Positions 37,235-49,300 of a stretch of DNA of 64,000 nucleotides are shown here, one piece after another. Within the stretch, counting starts at the first letter, position 1. Each line of letters starts with the position of its first letter. The translations under genes and the position numbers were made by a program. The notes below the pieces were generated by a model, which was given only the letters and a program-made list of their open reading frames with translations, did not search any database and had not been told where the DNA came from. This stretch comes from Ramazzottius varieornatus (taxonomy: Eukaryota > Tardigrada > Eutardigrada > Parachela > Ramazzottiidae): the NCBI GenBank assembly GCA_001949185.1, contig BDGG01000013.1, positions 540,408-604,407 on the forward strand, written 5' to 3'.

Positions 37235-37376
37235 CTGTCATGCTTCTTCAACTTCGCGAAACACGTCATAATACACTCGGGACATCCCCCGGGGGGTTGT
37301 TGGGGTATAGTCACCGGACGCGGATTAACTCCACGCGTACGATCACGTGATTCGCGAAGTTCAAGAAGCATTACAG
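37235..37376. mobile_element. CTGTAATGC MITE, copy 2
   Basis: A 142-bp copy of the 11180-11316 element in opposite internal orientation, with TA flanks and ends CTGTCATGCTTCTTCAACTT / AAGTTCAAGAAGCATTACAG. Confidence 0.8.
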
Positions 37377-38374
37377 TACGTATTGACATTATTGCAGAAG
37401 ACATGGTATTCCAAGTGGCGCGACTTTTTACGAGCTGATTAATCTCCCTGACAGGCCACGTGATATTTTTATCACGAATGGCCCTCCACGTTGCTGGTTT
37501 CTCGTACCAGTTAGTCATATTGATACTGTACATAAGTACTGCAGGCAGAGGTTTTCCTGTCCCATTGGCCATGACGCATGAGCTACAGTGGGCAGGCTGC
37601 GTTTTGTCGAATCCGAATTCTGAGTGATCGCTACGTCGTCCCATCCGACTGTGTAGTGTATGGTTGATGGGTGGTACTGCCACATTACTACCTTGGCTCA
37701 CCGATCAGCTGGTCGTGACGTAACGAACTGTGCGCGTAGGACCGTAACCTGCCCACCGTAGCTCATGTGCCATGGTCTATGGGTCAGGAAAACCTCTGAC
37801 TGCAGGACTAGCCTGTTTACATTATGCTACTTGGGCTTCATTAGCCCGGTCTTTATCCTATCCATATGGGTGAACGGATATGGTGTCCCTTACATGAGCT
37901 GCTTCGAAACGACCTCCCGTATGAGTTGCATTTGACGTTCAAGATTAGTCGAAACTTGTTAGTTGAGGTTTCCCCAACCCAGCTGCAAAATATTATTGTA
38001 GGACGCAAATCTTGACAGCCGGGATGGCCGATTTTTATTGAGTTGGCCCAATGCTATTATGGGAGAGATTCTCAGATAACGACGTCAATGAAAGAAAGGG
38101 AAAGAATAGATGTAAGTACATGCTGAATGCAATGAGTCGACTGCTCTATTAACCAGTGGTGGTTAAAGAGAAGGAGAAGCTATGAAGTAAGATGTCCCCA
38201 GTGGTGATCTTGAGACAGACGCAGGAATACCAGGCATAAATAACAGGCTAACCAGTAAACCGGCATTTACTTTGCAGATGCGTACTGATGGAGCAGTTGT
38301 GATCCCTTATCCCCAATTCGAGGTTTCACTAAAAAGATACAAACAATGTTTCTTAGTAGATCGTATAATACTGC

Positions 38375-38568
38375 TCTCGCTTACAAGAAGATTACGCCAA
38401 CCATTAAATCCCGATGGTCAAATCGACTTCACAAGGAGAAAGAAGAGAGTTTGGCGCACAGTTTGAGCTGTAGACCTAGTGCGCAAAAAAATCCCGGAAG
38501 GTACTGCAGGATCCGGAAGTAACGGGTCGAAGTCGCGGCAGTGACGTGAAGCTCTTTGATTGAGTATC
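38375..38568 (+). repeat. inverted pair, left arm
   Basis: About 190 bp repeated in inverse orientation at 41077-41263. Shared blocks include AAGAAGAGAGTTTGGCGCAC and AGTGCGCAAAAAA. The two arms flank the Tc1 element. Both encode the same short frame end (KKRVWRTV then stop) of unknown meaning. Confidence 0.7.
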
Positions 38569-38933
38569 TCGGCTGATCACATTTGTTCAGCCGATTAACT
38601 GTCTAGCACTTTGGAACTTAACGGCGCGCCATCACGCACTGCTAAAGTGTTATGCTTCGCCGCTCTGTACCCGAATGTCAAAGCAGCTGATCGGCCGAGC
38701 AACTTGTGAAAAATCATACCCAAGGGGACTCTAAATCGCAAACTCATCAGAGGAAGCTCGAGCTCCAGACAGTACGATCCTTTACTTAGCATGATTCCCC
38801 GATGTTTTCTGATTTTTCCAAGTGTTTGATGAGTCATGAGTCGTGATTTCGGATGTGATCAATCAATTCTGTACTAATCATTCGAAGATATTGGAGTGTT
38901 GATCAATACAGAATTGATAATTTGTTGATAGTA

Positions 38934-40588
38934 CAGTCACGGTCATGGGCACCCTCGTAAACTTTCCCTATTTCTGGTAAAGCTCGTCAACGGTCACTCC
39001 GAGTCGTTTCCAATTTTATGTAAATCTGGTTCGAAGCTTTACCCATCTACTAAAGACAATTCACATCAGAAAGGATCACTAATAGAAGCGAGGAAAATAT
39101 TTTTCCCAATTGTGCCCAAAATTCACCAGCTACAAAATATCGCATCACCTTAAGACGAAAATTTTTTTCTCACGTTTTTCTCGTTACGCGCTGGCTTCTT
39201 AGTATTTCGTTGGGTAGCCACGGTTCTTCTTTACGTTTCGAAACCGGTTCGGAATGGAACGAACTAACTTTGCGCATATTTCGGGGTCCATTCCGTACCA
39301 GATTTCCTTGACGGTTTCCTCCAGTTCTTCCAGGTTCGAAGGATGCTTTCCTTTCAGCTGGCGTTCGACTTCCGACCATTAGTGCTCTATTGGGTTAAGG
39401 TCTGGTGAGTAGGGTGCCCACTGCAAGACTTTGATGTTCTTTTCGATGATCTAGTCCCGAGAAACGATTGAAGTATGCTTTGGATCGTTGTCGTGCTGGT
39501 AGTGCCATCCCTTCTTCAACTTCAATTTCTTCGCTGATTGAAGCACGTTCTGGTCCATAATGTTTCGATACATGAGGCCATCCATATTTCCTTTTATCAC
39601 AACGAGATTTTCCACTCCTCTAGCGCTGAAACATCCCCAGAACATCAGCCGACCACCACCATGCTTCACAGTCGGTACCGTACAAACTGGCGCATATTCC
39701 TCACCCGGCTTTCTCCAAACTCGAACCATTCCATCTGAACCGAAGAGGTGTATTTTGGTCTCATCTGACCACAAGACGTTATTCCAAAACAACTGCGGTT
39801 CCTTTACGTACATCTTGACAAAGTTTAGACGCTTCTTTCTGCTTGCGTAATTGACGAACGGCTTTTTACGGGCCACCCTTCCAAACATACCTTGATCCGG
39901 CGTTTGACTGTGGACTCCGAAATGTCAACGGAATGTTCGGTCTTTATTTGGGCTTGAATTTTAACAGCAGAAATACGCCGATCTTTCTCCGCCTTGCGCA
40001 AGATAATCCGATCAATGAGGGCAGTGGTCTTCCGAGTTGGTCCCGGTCGTCGCTTCACTTCCGCTGATCCCGTCATCTCGAACTTCTTGATCATATTCTG
40101 GACTGTAGTCCGTGGAAGACATACCCGGCGAGCTATTTCACTCGTTCCGACGCGATTTGAATAATGTTTGATGACAGGTTCTCGAGTTTGAAGGGAGTGC
40201 TCAGATCTGGAGGATGACATTTTCGAAACTTTTTTTTAAGGTTTAGAACAGAAGATTTTGTTGGTTCAAACACGTCAGAACACGTAACGAAACCTGTGGT
40301 TTATGTGGAAAAAAATTTACATTGAACAGTCTTGTGGACACCAAGTTATTAATTTTTGAATCCAGGATTACCGTATCGGTGGACATTGAGAATTCCGGTG
40401 TCTTTTGGGTCGCCGAAATACAACGTTTGTTTTACTTTGAGATTTACTTTCATTGTCTTTGCAGTTTGAAAAGTAGTGTTTTGCCGGTTAGGAGAAGAAA
40501 CAGTAATGTGATTCCGTCCAGAGGATCGCGGTGTATACCGAAAAAAGTGAAAGTTTGCAAGGGTGCCCATGACCCATGACCGTGACTG
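38934..40588 (-). mobile_element. Tc1-type transposon, 1655 bp, inactive
   Basis: Flanked by TA, with inverted ends CAGTCACGGTCATGGGCACC (right end has an extra ATGGGTC). Length is typical of Tc1. The transposase at 39199-40220 is broken. Confidence 0.92.
39199..40220 (-). pseudogene. Tc1 transposase, frameshift and two stops
   Basis: Starts at ATG 40220 with paired-like helix-turn-helix (TSEIARRVCLPRTTVQNMI) and a second HTH. The DDE domain has WSDETKIHLFG, then HDNDPKHTS, then the NPIEH region near 39385. The frame shifts by one base near 39889. In-frame stops occur just after VSRD (TAG, 39451) and after NPIEH (TAA). It ends at TAA 39199. Non-functional; could still respond to active Tc1 in trans. 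Confidence 0.9.
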
Positions 40589-41076
40589 TACTACTTGACG
40601 GCACTGCACGATCAAAAGGGTATATCGTATACGTAGACTCGCCACCATGGGTCTTTGACTACCGAACGTTGACCATAGGTCTTGCTAGACTGGCCACTGG
40701 TGGCTGACTATTGGCGTTGCTTGATTGGCCATTGGTTTTAGTGGGTCGGCCCCTGGGAAAAAAACCAGTGTTAGCTGGCCGCTAGTGTACCAGGTTGGCT
40801 ACTGTACCAGGTGCTGGCAGTCGCTGGCGATGCTCACGTGGCATATGTGCTATGACTTATATGTGGTCCAATCGTGCACGTACCACAGACGATTAATGGG
40901 CAGAGATCACTCGGTGCCAAGAAGTTTCTCTTTGATGTTCCGCCATAAGCTCAGGCTTACCATAGTTTGCCCCAATTTAAGGGCTTTAGAAAGCCTGAAC
41001 AGCTTTCTACGATGACTCAAGCGGTCTATGATTCATTCTGAAGCTCCGCTGGAAGGCCAGGAGCTGTCGTAAAAAT

Positions 41077-41263
41077 ACTCAATTAAAGAGCTCCACGTCA
41101 CTGCAGCAATTTCCACCCTTAACTTCCGGCTCCCGCAGTACCTTCTAGGAGTTTTTTGCGCACTAGATCAAAATTCAAACTGTGCGCCAAACTCTCTTCT
41201 TTCTCCCTTTGAAGTCGATTTGACTATCGGAATTTGATGGTTCGCCTAATCCCCTTGTTAGTG
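41077..41263 (-). repeat. inverted pair, right arm
   Basis: Inverse copy of 38375-38568, about 80-85 percent alike by eye. Confidence 0.7.
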
Positions 41264-43357
41264 CTTTTAGCAAGGCAAACTCCCGTGGTTTATCTAAAAT
41301 GCAGGAAAACGCGTTCAGAACAGAACAGTTCTTGAGTTCTGAGGTTGCGTTAACGGTGCAAACCAAATTCACGAAGTAACTAAGGGTTCGACATTTTCAT
41401 AGGGGTTGGGTTTCTACGGATTTTTGAAAATGGTAGACTAGGAGGATGTCAAAGTTTAAGATCAGAAACGAATTGAAAATGTGCCAAGTCGGATTTGACA
41501 CAGGCCACAACCATCAATCCGTACTTCAACCTTTTGCTGTCAACTCTACCGTCATCAGTGTCCAGTGTCGGAAAGAAGGACTGTGTGGCGAATTTTGCCG
41601 AAGGTCGACTCATATTTTTTACCTCAAGCACATCGGAATTATTGTATTAAATCAGGAATTCCTCCGTAGGGAACATTGCCTGCATTCCGAACCATACCGA
41701 CGAACGAAAGCACGCCCTACCTAATACTGCTTGACCAACTTTAGTAGCAGTTTTAACCAGTGGTCGTCGAATTATGCGGAAAAGTTACAGAAGTTTGTCA
41801 GACGGTGGATGTCTTGAGACACCACACGTCCACCTACCGTGCGCAAACAAAGTTGGCTCCAATTCACTCAAGGGTATAGAAACAAAATTATAGCCAACGA
41901 CAGGTAGATTTCTTCAAAAAGAAGCTTTCTACAGCCAATAAAACATTCTATTTCTCCATTGCGTCTTGCGAATCCTCAGGCAGGAAACGTCAGTCATTAC
42001 CCGATAGAGGAGTATTTGGTACTGTTGTCAGTGATGGATGAACGTTTGCTTGCTCTGTTTCCAGGAGGGGCCTCGAGCTTTCATTGTAGCCACAAGACTT
42101 CCGCCACTGAAAATGAAGGTTGATACTTTCTTAAAAACAAACTCATACCAAACTTTGACTTCTATACTTCAAAAACCAGCCAACTCATTTGCCAGAAACC
42201 TAGTATTAGCGGTTTTTGGAGAAGCAGCTTTGTTGAGGAACGGAAACTTTTCCGCCAAATAGCATTTTGAGAAATAACGCAAAATTCATCACTGAACGTG
42301 ATGGCGAAGGGTGCCAACCCAACTTCCACGAGTTTCAAAGTCATGAGAAAAACGATTTTTATCACTGATCCCTAACTTTTAAGAGATATCAATAGGACTG
42401 GCTTTTACAATAATCTTGTTACCAAAAGAGAGAAAATATGACACAAGAACGTCCAGGAGTGATGCCTTAGAGTGGAATTCCACTGGGCGGTAATAGCTTT
42501 CTTGTGTTCTAGTGACAACAGCTCCACCCATTGCAGAAATCGAAAATGTTGAATTTTCACATATTACGCGACTATACTATGCTGTTGACTTGAGCGGGCT
42601 ACTTTGTTTACAGCGGAGAATCGCCGATTGGAACTTGCTGTGTTGGATGGATAAGTCGCGGAATATGTTGACCTTCAACAATAAGGGAGAATGTTTTGTC
42701 GTTGACTTGGCTTTTCCGATCACATTCTGGTTTTTTTGTTAGAATACTGAGCATCGTGATTCACTAAAATTTTCAGTCAGTATATATTCGTCAGTGGTGG
42801 TTTGAGCCCCTTGGGTTTAAGGACAGGTTAGCCATTTTCGATAAACTGTTCGATTTGTGACGAGTCGGTGCGGTACAGACGAGAGACCGTCAAGGTTTAC
42901 CTCCTTTGGCTAGTCATGCTGCCTTGAACATAAACTCCAGCCGTCAAAAATCAAAGTATGTACAGTATGTACAAGTTAGCGTACGGGTACTAAACTCCGA
43001 TTCAGCCACCGCATAGAGTTCTGAGTGGACGCGCTTACCATCCATCCGAACCGCATCAGAAGTAGAAGTGACAATCATTTTTGTTTGTTGAGACTGGCAT
43101 TCAGCTGCCACTTTCGTGCCCCCCCCTTCCAAGAGTCGATACACGACTTTGCAAACCGGGAGCCGATTCACTGCAGAAGAGACTCGGTTTTTGTAGATCA
43201 TTTTCTTAAACGAGACTTGGCTGGGCATTCTGTCCCGATATCATTAATGTACGGACTATCCAACTGTCAAGATATCTTGACTGTGGTGTTGCCGAATAAG
43301 TCCTGCTGTTTAGCACCCCGGGAAAATATTTTGATGTATGAGTAATAGTAGGTCTGT
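41264..43357. other. intergenic desert
   Basis: No gene, no clear repeat. Open frames under 110 codons, without motifs. Confidence 0.5.
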
Positions 43358-44291
43358 CAGTATGACTTTGCGGTTTTCGGCGGAACACTTTCGTATTCGG
43401 TTTTTGGCGGAACGTATTTTCAGAGCTCGAGTACAGACATTAACAACTTGGCTGATGTTCTATCTGTCTAACAGACTCTTGCCAATTTTTTAAAGCAAGA
43501 CCTGGTCAATGAAACGAGATCAAGAAACGAGAAAAATGTCGGAAGGAGTGAACCTCAGTTCTATACACAACCTTTTTGAAAAAAAAATAGGCTTGAGACA
43601 AGCTTTCTCAATTCGAGAATGATTGAAACGTTCTATAGTCCTGAAAATGATATGTCAACTGCGAGAAGAGAACCCCCCCAAACAAAAAAGCTTCGAGAAT
43701 TCTGAAAAAGAACTTTTGTGCAAAACAGGGAGGAAAGTTGCGGTTGTCGACGTGCATCACTTTGGTAAGGTGGGAGCTTCTCAGTTTTTCCTCTCTATCA
43801 CTGCTCTACGAAATAAGAGCGAAAGCTATTGGCGAGTACAATCTTGTATTTACTATTCACTTTCGAAGTTTGAAAAGTTTCGCTTCCGACCGGCTTTCAA
43901 ACCAAGTATTTTTGAATTGCTCGCTGTCAGTTTTCCCAAGCGTTTTCTCCCACCTGACTGACTGATGGAGTAGACTGTTCTCGCCGAAAGTGAAGCGATC
44001 ATTCGCTAGCGTCTTCGTTGAGGTCTTGTTTATTGTAGTGTCTGAATTTCTAGCTGCCTTGGTGTGGCTACAAGGAACAGAACTCTGGGTTGTGATAATT
44101 TTCGAAAATTTGCGATCACGAAACGTTCTCGTACAAGACCACACAAATGCACGGATCAGAGTTTTCAGTACCTTGGCTGAAAGACTATTGTATCTACTGT
44201 TGTTTATAAAAAAAAGAAAGGAGCAATTCCGCCAAAGGCCACAGATATGAACTTTCAAAATTTCCCACGGAAAAACCGCAAAGTCATACTG
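43358..44291. mobile_element. 934-bp TIR element, ends CAGTATGACTTTGCGG
   Basis: Ends CAGTATGACTTTGCGGTTTT and the inverse match over 20 bp. The interior is AT-rich with two overlapping 110-130 codon frames on opposite strands and no domain. Target duplication is not evident. Probably a non-autonomous DNA transposon. Confidence 0.6.
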
Positions 44292-44479
44292 GCGGATCTA
44301 ATATTTCGATGCACGAGTAGATATCTCATGTATGAGTGAAACATTTCAAACTAAATATTTCTCGAGGTGTTAGACAGTAGGATATAGTCCCCCGACATCG
44401 ATTACATGAGCAGTCAAGACACAAAGAAGAAACGGTCAGCCCACCCCCTGGTCACGTGGTATCCCGCGTGGCAAGGCCT

Positions 44480-44640
44480 GATGAGTGGCGCGGTGGTAGA
44501 CTGGTAATACTGTCTGCCCTCCCTTGCCGAGTCTGCCTAGCAACCACGCGACCTGGGTTCGAATCCGACCCAGTTTGGGATGGAGTTATTGCTGTTTAAG
44601 CCATTTTCCAGCCACCTTCCAGCGTGTATACTGTAGCGTT
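44480..44640 (+). mobile_element. tRNA-derived SINE-like element
   Basis: Contains an A-box-like GTGGCGCGGTGG near 44485 and a perfect B box GGTTCGAATCC at 44556-44566 inside a T-arm stem (CTGGG...CCCAG). Spacing between boxes is too long for a tRNA gene. It ends near an (AATG) repeat at about 44650. Confidence 0.6.
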
Positions 44641-46342
44641 AACATTGCAATGAATGAATGACTCGTCGGACAGCTCGCTGGCCCATGACGTCGACTGGAT
44701 CTCTTCTTCAAGCTGCGGAAACGACCTAGGCTCTGCTCTACATCGCTACGTCAGGCGGCTGTGCCCAAACCGGAGGCGTATGACTGCACTGAAAAGACCT
44801 CATTAGCCATGCATCGACAGTATGCCGACTGGTGAGGAAGGCAACAAGCGTCGGACTTCGGACTATCTGGATCCGAATGTCTGTACACTCTATTGACCTT
44901 CGGTTGTACTTTGCCATGCACGATGTGATCTAGACCTTCAGTCGTCTGTTTAACGGATACTACTATTGTCAGTGGTCCTGCCCTCAGTTGTCCTAAGTCT
45001 TGATCTAGTGCTGATCGCTTTGCTTGATTGCCTGTCTAGCTGTTACTGAGTGAAGTTATATCCGCTTTCTCTTCGCTCTTCTACACCCTCTTTCAGATCG
45101 GTTACATCAGTAGCCTGGCTCGGCATTCTAACTTGATCTTAATAAAGGATATTAAAGTACATTATTATACCTCTTGCCGCTAATGACGGTGTAAGCCGTG
45201 TGACCACGGAGAGACCGAGGATTTCTTTCATTGCGGTGTCAGGTATTCGGGAAAGTTCCAACAGGGCTGTACCAACTCTCGAAAACACCTAGATCATACC
45301 TGGCTCAGATACTGTAGGTGCACGTATCCGCCCGTCGGCCAGAGAAGGAAACCGACAGTTATAACCATACCTAACGCGACGCAACAAGAACATAATATAT
45401 TTTTGACATATTCGCAAGCAATTTGAAACTAAGATGAGGGCTGCTCCAGTCAGGATCGAGATTGGGTTTCCGCACTTCCTTAGCTCGCTGAATAGCTCGA
45501 GGACATGAAATATATAAGGATTTTCACAACACAACGATTCCGGTCGGCGCACTCCTGCAGGAACATTCACAACTGGGTAAAAACTTGGACTGTCGTTCAG
45601 TTTTAGCGGACTTAATATATATTGAGCGAAAATAACTGGCCCCAGTGTCTAACCCAACTGAAAAGGGCCAGATGAACAGAGACCGCCGACAGAACAGCCG
45701 TTTCCGCTAAGTGCGCCATCAATACCCATCAAGTCACATTTACACGATCGTACTACAGTGCGTCTCCGTATGCAAAGTTCAGGACCGTTCAGGGGCGGCG
45801 TGTTACGCTACTCACGTTAAGCACTGGGACCTAAAAGTGAATTGAGGGTCGCAGAGGGTTTAATTTAGGGCCGAAGTTTTTTGGGCGTACTTTGAAGGTG
45901 CATGTGTTTTCTAGGTTAAAATCACCGCCGCCCGCCACGACGAAGGCTTCTGGAGGTGGTAGTGGGAACGAGCTCGTAAGAGAGTTGTGGTTTGGGTTGT
46001 ACCGCAGGACGGGTGTCGGGCGATGAACCCATTTACCGAGCAGCACTATCCCGGGAAGTAATGTACTGTACCACTGTTTTCAAGCAACGCATCTCCAGTA
46101 GTTGGCCATGAACGCAATGATCGCCACCGTATTGCTCGGCGTAAGAGCGTTGGTAGAGTGATCGTTCTGTCGTCGGGAAATCCCTTGCAGAAGTCGACTA
46201 AAGTGTTACAGTATTAATCATACTGTGGTGGTTCGAAAGCTCATGGCAACTACGGGTGCAGTGGAACAACCAGAAGTTTTGATGGGCTCAAGGCGAACCT
46301 GTTTTGGAAAGAGTCACCTGGCCTGGCTAAAGTCTTCTTAGC
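44641..46342. other. intergenic, 5' flank of G2
   Basis: No gene or repeat recognised; holds the presumed G2 promoter. Confidence 0.45.
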
Positions 46343-49300
46343 ATGGAACAGTCGCTGTACACTTTGAAAAGGTGGATAGTTCTCATAACAGTCATTACTT
46401 GCTCTGTTCATTACTGCGGCCCGCAACCAGCTACCAGCAATCGTTTCAAGCTGCAAGTGTTCTATATTCTCAACGAGAAGGAAACCATTGGTGATCCTAA
46501 TGGAATTCTCCGTTCGGCCAATATTAAACCGGTGCTTGAATTAGCCCGAAACCAAAGCAATGCGCGCAACAGCTTTGATATCGAGTGGGTGGAAACTGAC
46601 TTCCGGGGATCTCCTCACGTCAACACATTTAGCTACTGCTTCGATCTAAGAAAGCCAGAACAAGTATGCCGTTTCCACGTGCTTCTTCCAGTTATATTAG
46701 GTTTTAGCATGTGACTTAGCGATTCGCGGAAGAGACGTTTCGAATAATCAGGTCTCCTGACTCTGGGATCATACACAAGTCAAGTTGCCATCTCCCGTTG
46801 GAATTCCGACTATAGCTAAAATGAGCTGCAACGTCATTCATGAGCGGAGCAGCTGATCCATCTTCTGAATACAGTACTTGGCCAGCCACCGTGCTTCACA
46901 CTGTTATGTACCTAGCCATATTTCCGATTACGCTCTTTAACGACAATAAGGGCAGCTCCGGAAAGCAAATTACAGTTATACGTACACGCACGAAAAGGAA
47001 ATTTAGGCCAGTAAAAATTTCGGGCCAGACGATTCCGAAACAGCGGAACGAAACTACGTATCCACATGTGTAAATCACACCCATGCACTTTTTGGCAGTT
47101 TTCTACGGTTAAATTTTCAAACTTCCTTTCCCTGCGTGTACAGTAACGAAAGGCGCGACCCAAGCCGCTATTACAGTCGGACAGTAAACCGGAGGTGGCA
47201 TATTGATCGGTGTGATCATTCACACCTTCTTCTTCTGCAACATAGTTGGTAACTGATTTACTCGTAACCGCAGACCACCTTTTGGAAACTTTTGTGGAAC
47301 ATCGCAAAATCATACCTTTAACGATATACGCCAACTTCTGTTCTGTGGCCGGTCTCTATTCATCAGGCCCTATGCATCGACCTTAAATTTTTTGTAATAG
47401 GACTACCGCGCCCTGTCTGCCGTCCTTGGCGGGATTTCGTCCGTTGTTCAGCACAATCAGATTCACGTCATCATCGCCCCGCCCTGCCGTTATGAATTTC
47501 AAATGGCAGCGGACTTGGCAGCATACCTGCACATTCCAATTATTACGGGTGCGAGTGAAACGATACCGCGCATGTACGACTACCCAACGGCTGTAACGTC
47601 CAACTATAGTCCTATGAGCATATGGGCAGGTTTTGTCGCCTTCTGCAAGAAAAACAACTGGTTGGATGTTTTTATTGTCTACGACGATTCAGCTCAGGAC
47701 GCTTTGACAGACCCGGAAGAGCGAGGTAACTACGCAAACGGTCTAGTACGAATGCTGGCTTTGAGAAAAATCAACTCCACGGTGACACGACACATACAAG
47801 TGGGTGACGTGGATCTCAACCTGAAACTACTGAAGACGGTCGCCAGAGGTATGTCTTGGCAGTTCTGCGAGACCACGTATTAACTTAGATGAATTTATTT
47901 AACTTCCTTCTTCTTTCAGTATCTGTTATCCTCTCGAACTCGACAGTCCTTCGGTCGTACATGATGGCAGCATGCAACAGTAGCATGTGCAATGGAGATT
48001 ACGCTTTTTTCACCCTGCACCTATTCAAGGATCCAATCTTGAATAATCTCACGCTGGTCAACTGGCAGGCTGGTATTAGTGTCGGCCTTTTTCTGTACTC
48101 AGACTGCAGGTTTCGATTTCGCTCCGTAAAACGTGAAAGTAGCGGAGTTGTCAATGCAAAATCGCACGTGGGGTTGTCATTAGCATAAGGAGAGAACCTG
48201 GGTGCTGTGCTTGTTCACTTTTTTTCTATTGATGACACCTCCTCTATGTAACTCTAAATTGACAATTCCGTTAGTTTTTCCTCGTTACATTAATTTCGTG
48301 CTCTTTAGTTGGGTGGAAACGATACACACAACGCCTCGTCAGACGAGCTGACCATCACCGCCATGGAAGCCATCCAGGTTATCACCGTTTTCGACTACCA
48401 AGCCGCCTATGCATTCCGCGATGAATTTGAGCACAAGTTTAACATGGCCATCGACGATACCCCCATCACCGGTTACAGCGCCTTCTATTACGACGCTGTA
48501 ATGCTGATGGCTAAAAGCGTCGATACTTTATTGAAGGGCAACTACAGCTGGATTCACGAAGACATCTCTCCCACTTTCTTCTACAAACAAGACGGCAAAA
48601 GTGGCTTCACGCAGGACCTTATCAGGACTATGACCACACCACCGTGGTATGATGGTGCGCAACGGAGCCATGTTACGACGCGCTTCATTCCTCAACGGCT
48701 GAATCCGTTTCGATTTTAGGTGTTACCGGCCCATTGTACTACCACAACTCTACCGCCCGCGCCATCAGTACGGATATCTACGATTATGATAATGCCCAGA
48801 AAAATTTTGTGGTACGGTCTACATTCCGCTGTTGGCGGTGGATGCGGTGACCGTTAAAGTATTAATAGCTACATGTTTCGATAGCTACTTTTGACGGTGA
48901 CCGCATCCGCCGCCCATTCTCCACAGTCGACCGACTGAAAATGTCTCCTGGCTTCACCCTCTCAACGCTTGAAAGATACTGTAGAGCAATCGTTTTTATG
49001 ATTCAGCTCGCGGTAAATTTCACAGCGAAGACAAATCGGACAATGACGACACGACCCGTAAGATACCCAGGAACCAAGGTGCCATCGAAACCCGTCTGTG
49101 GATATGACGAAGCCAGCGCCGGGTGCAACGATCTGAGTAAGCAATCACCTGAAACGTCACCGCGAGAATCAGTTCCAAATCCTCACGTCGTTGGGTGGCC
49201 CAGCTCAGGCTCAGTAAAATACCCGAGCGAGTTTACGCGATCCGTGCTGCAGTATAACGAACTGTACGAGGTACTTTCGCTTTGCAGAGACAGACGATAT

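Noticed and set aside
37438-37701. Minus-strand frame with a faint resemblance to a pogo-type transposase core
   Set aside because: Too short and without the catalytic Asp motifs; resemblance could be chance.
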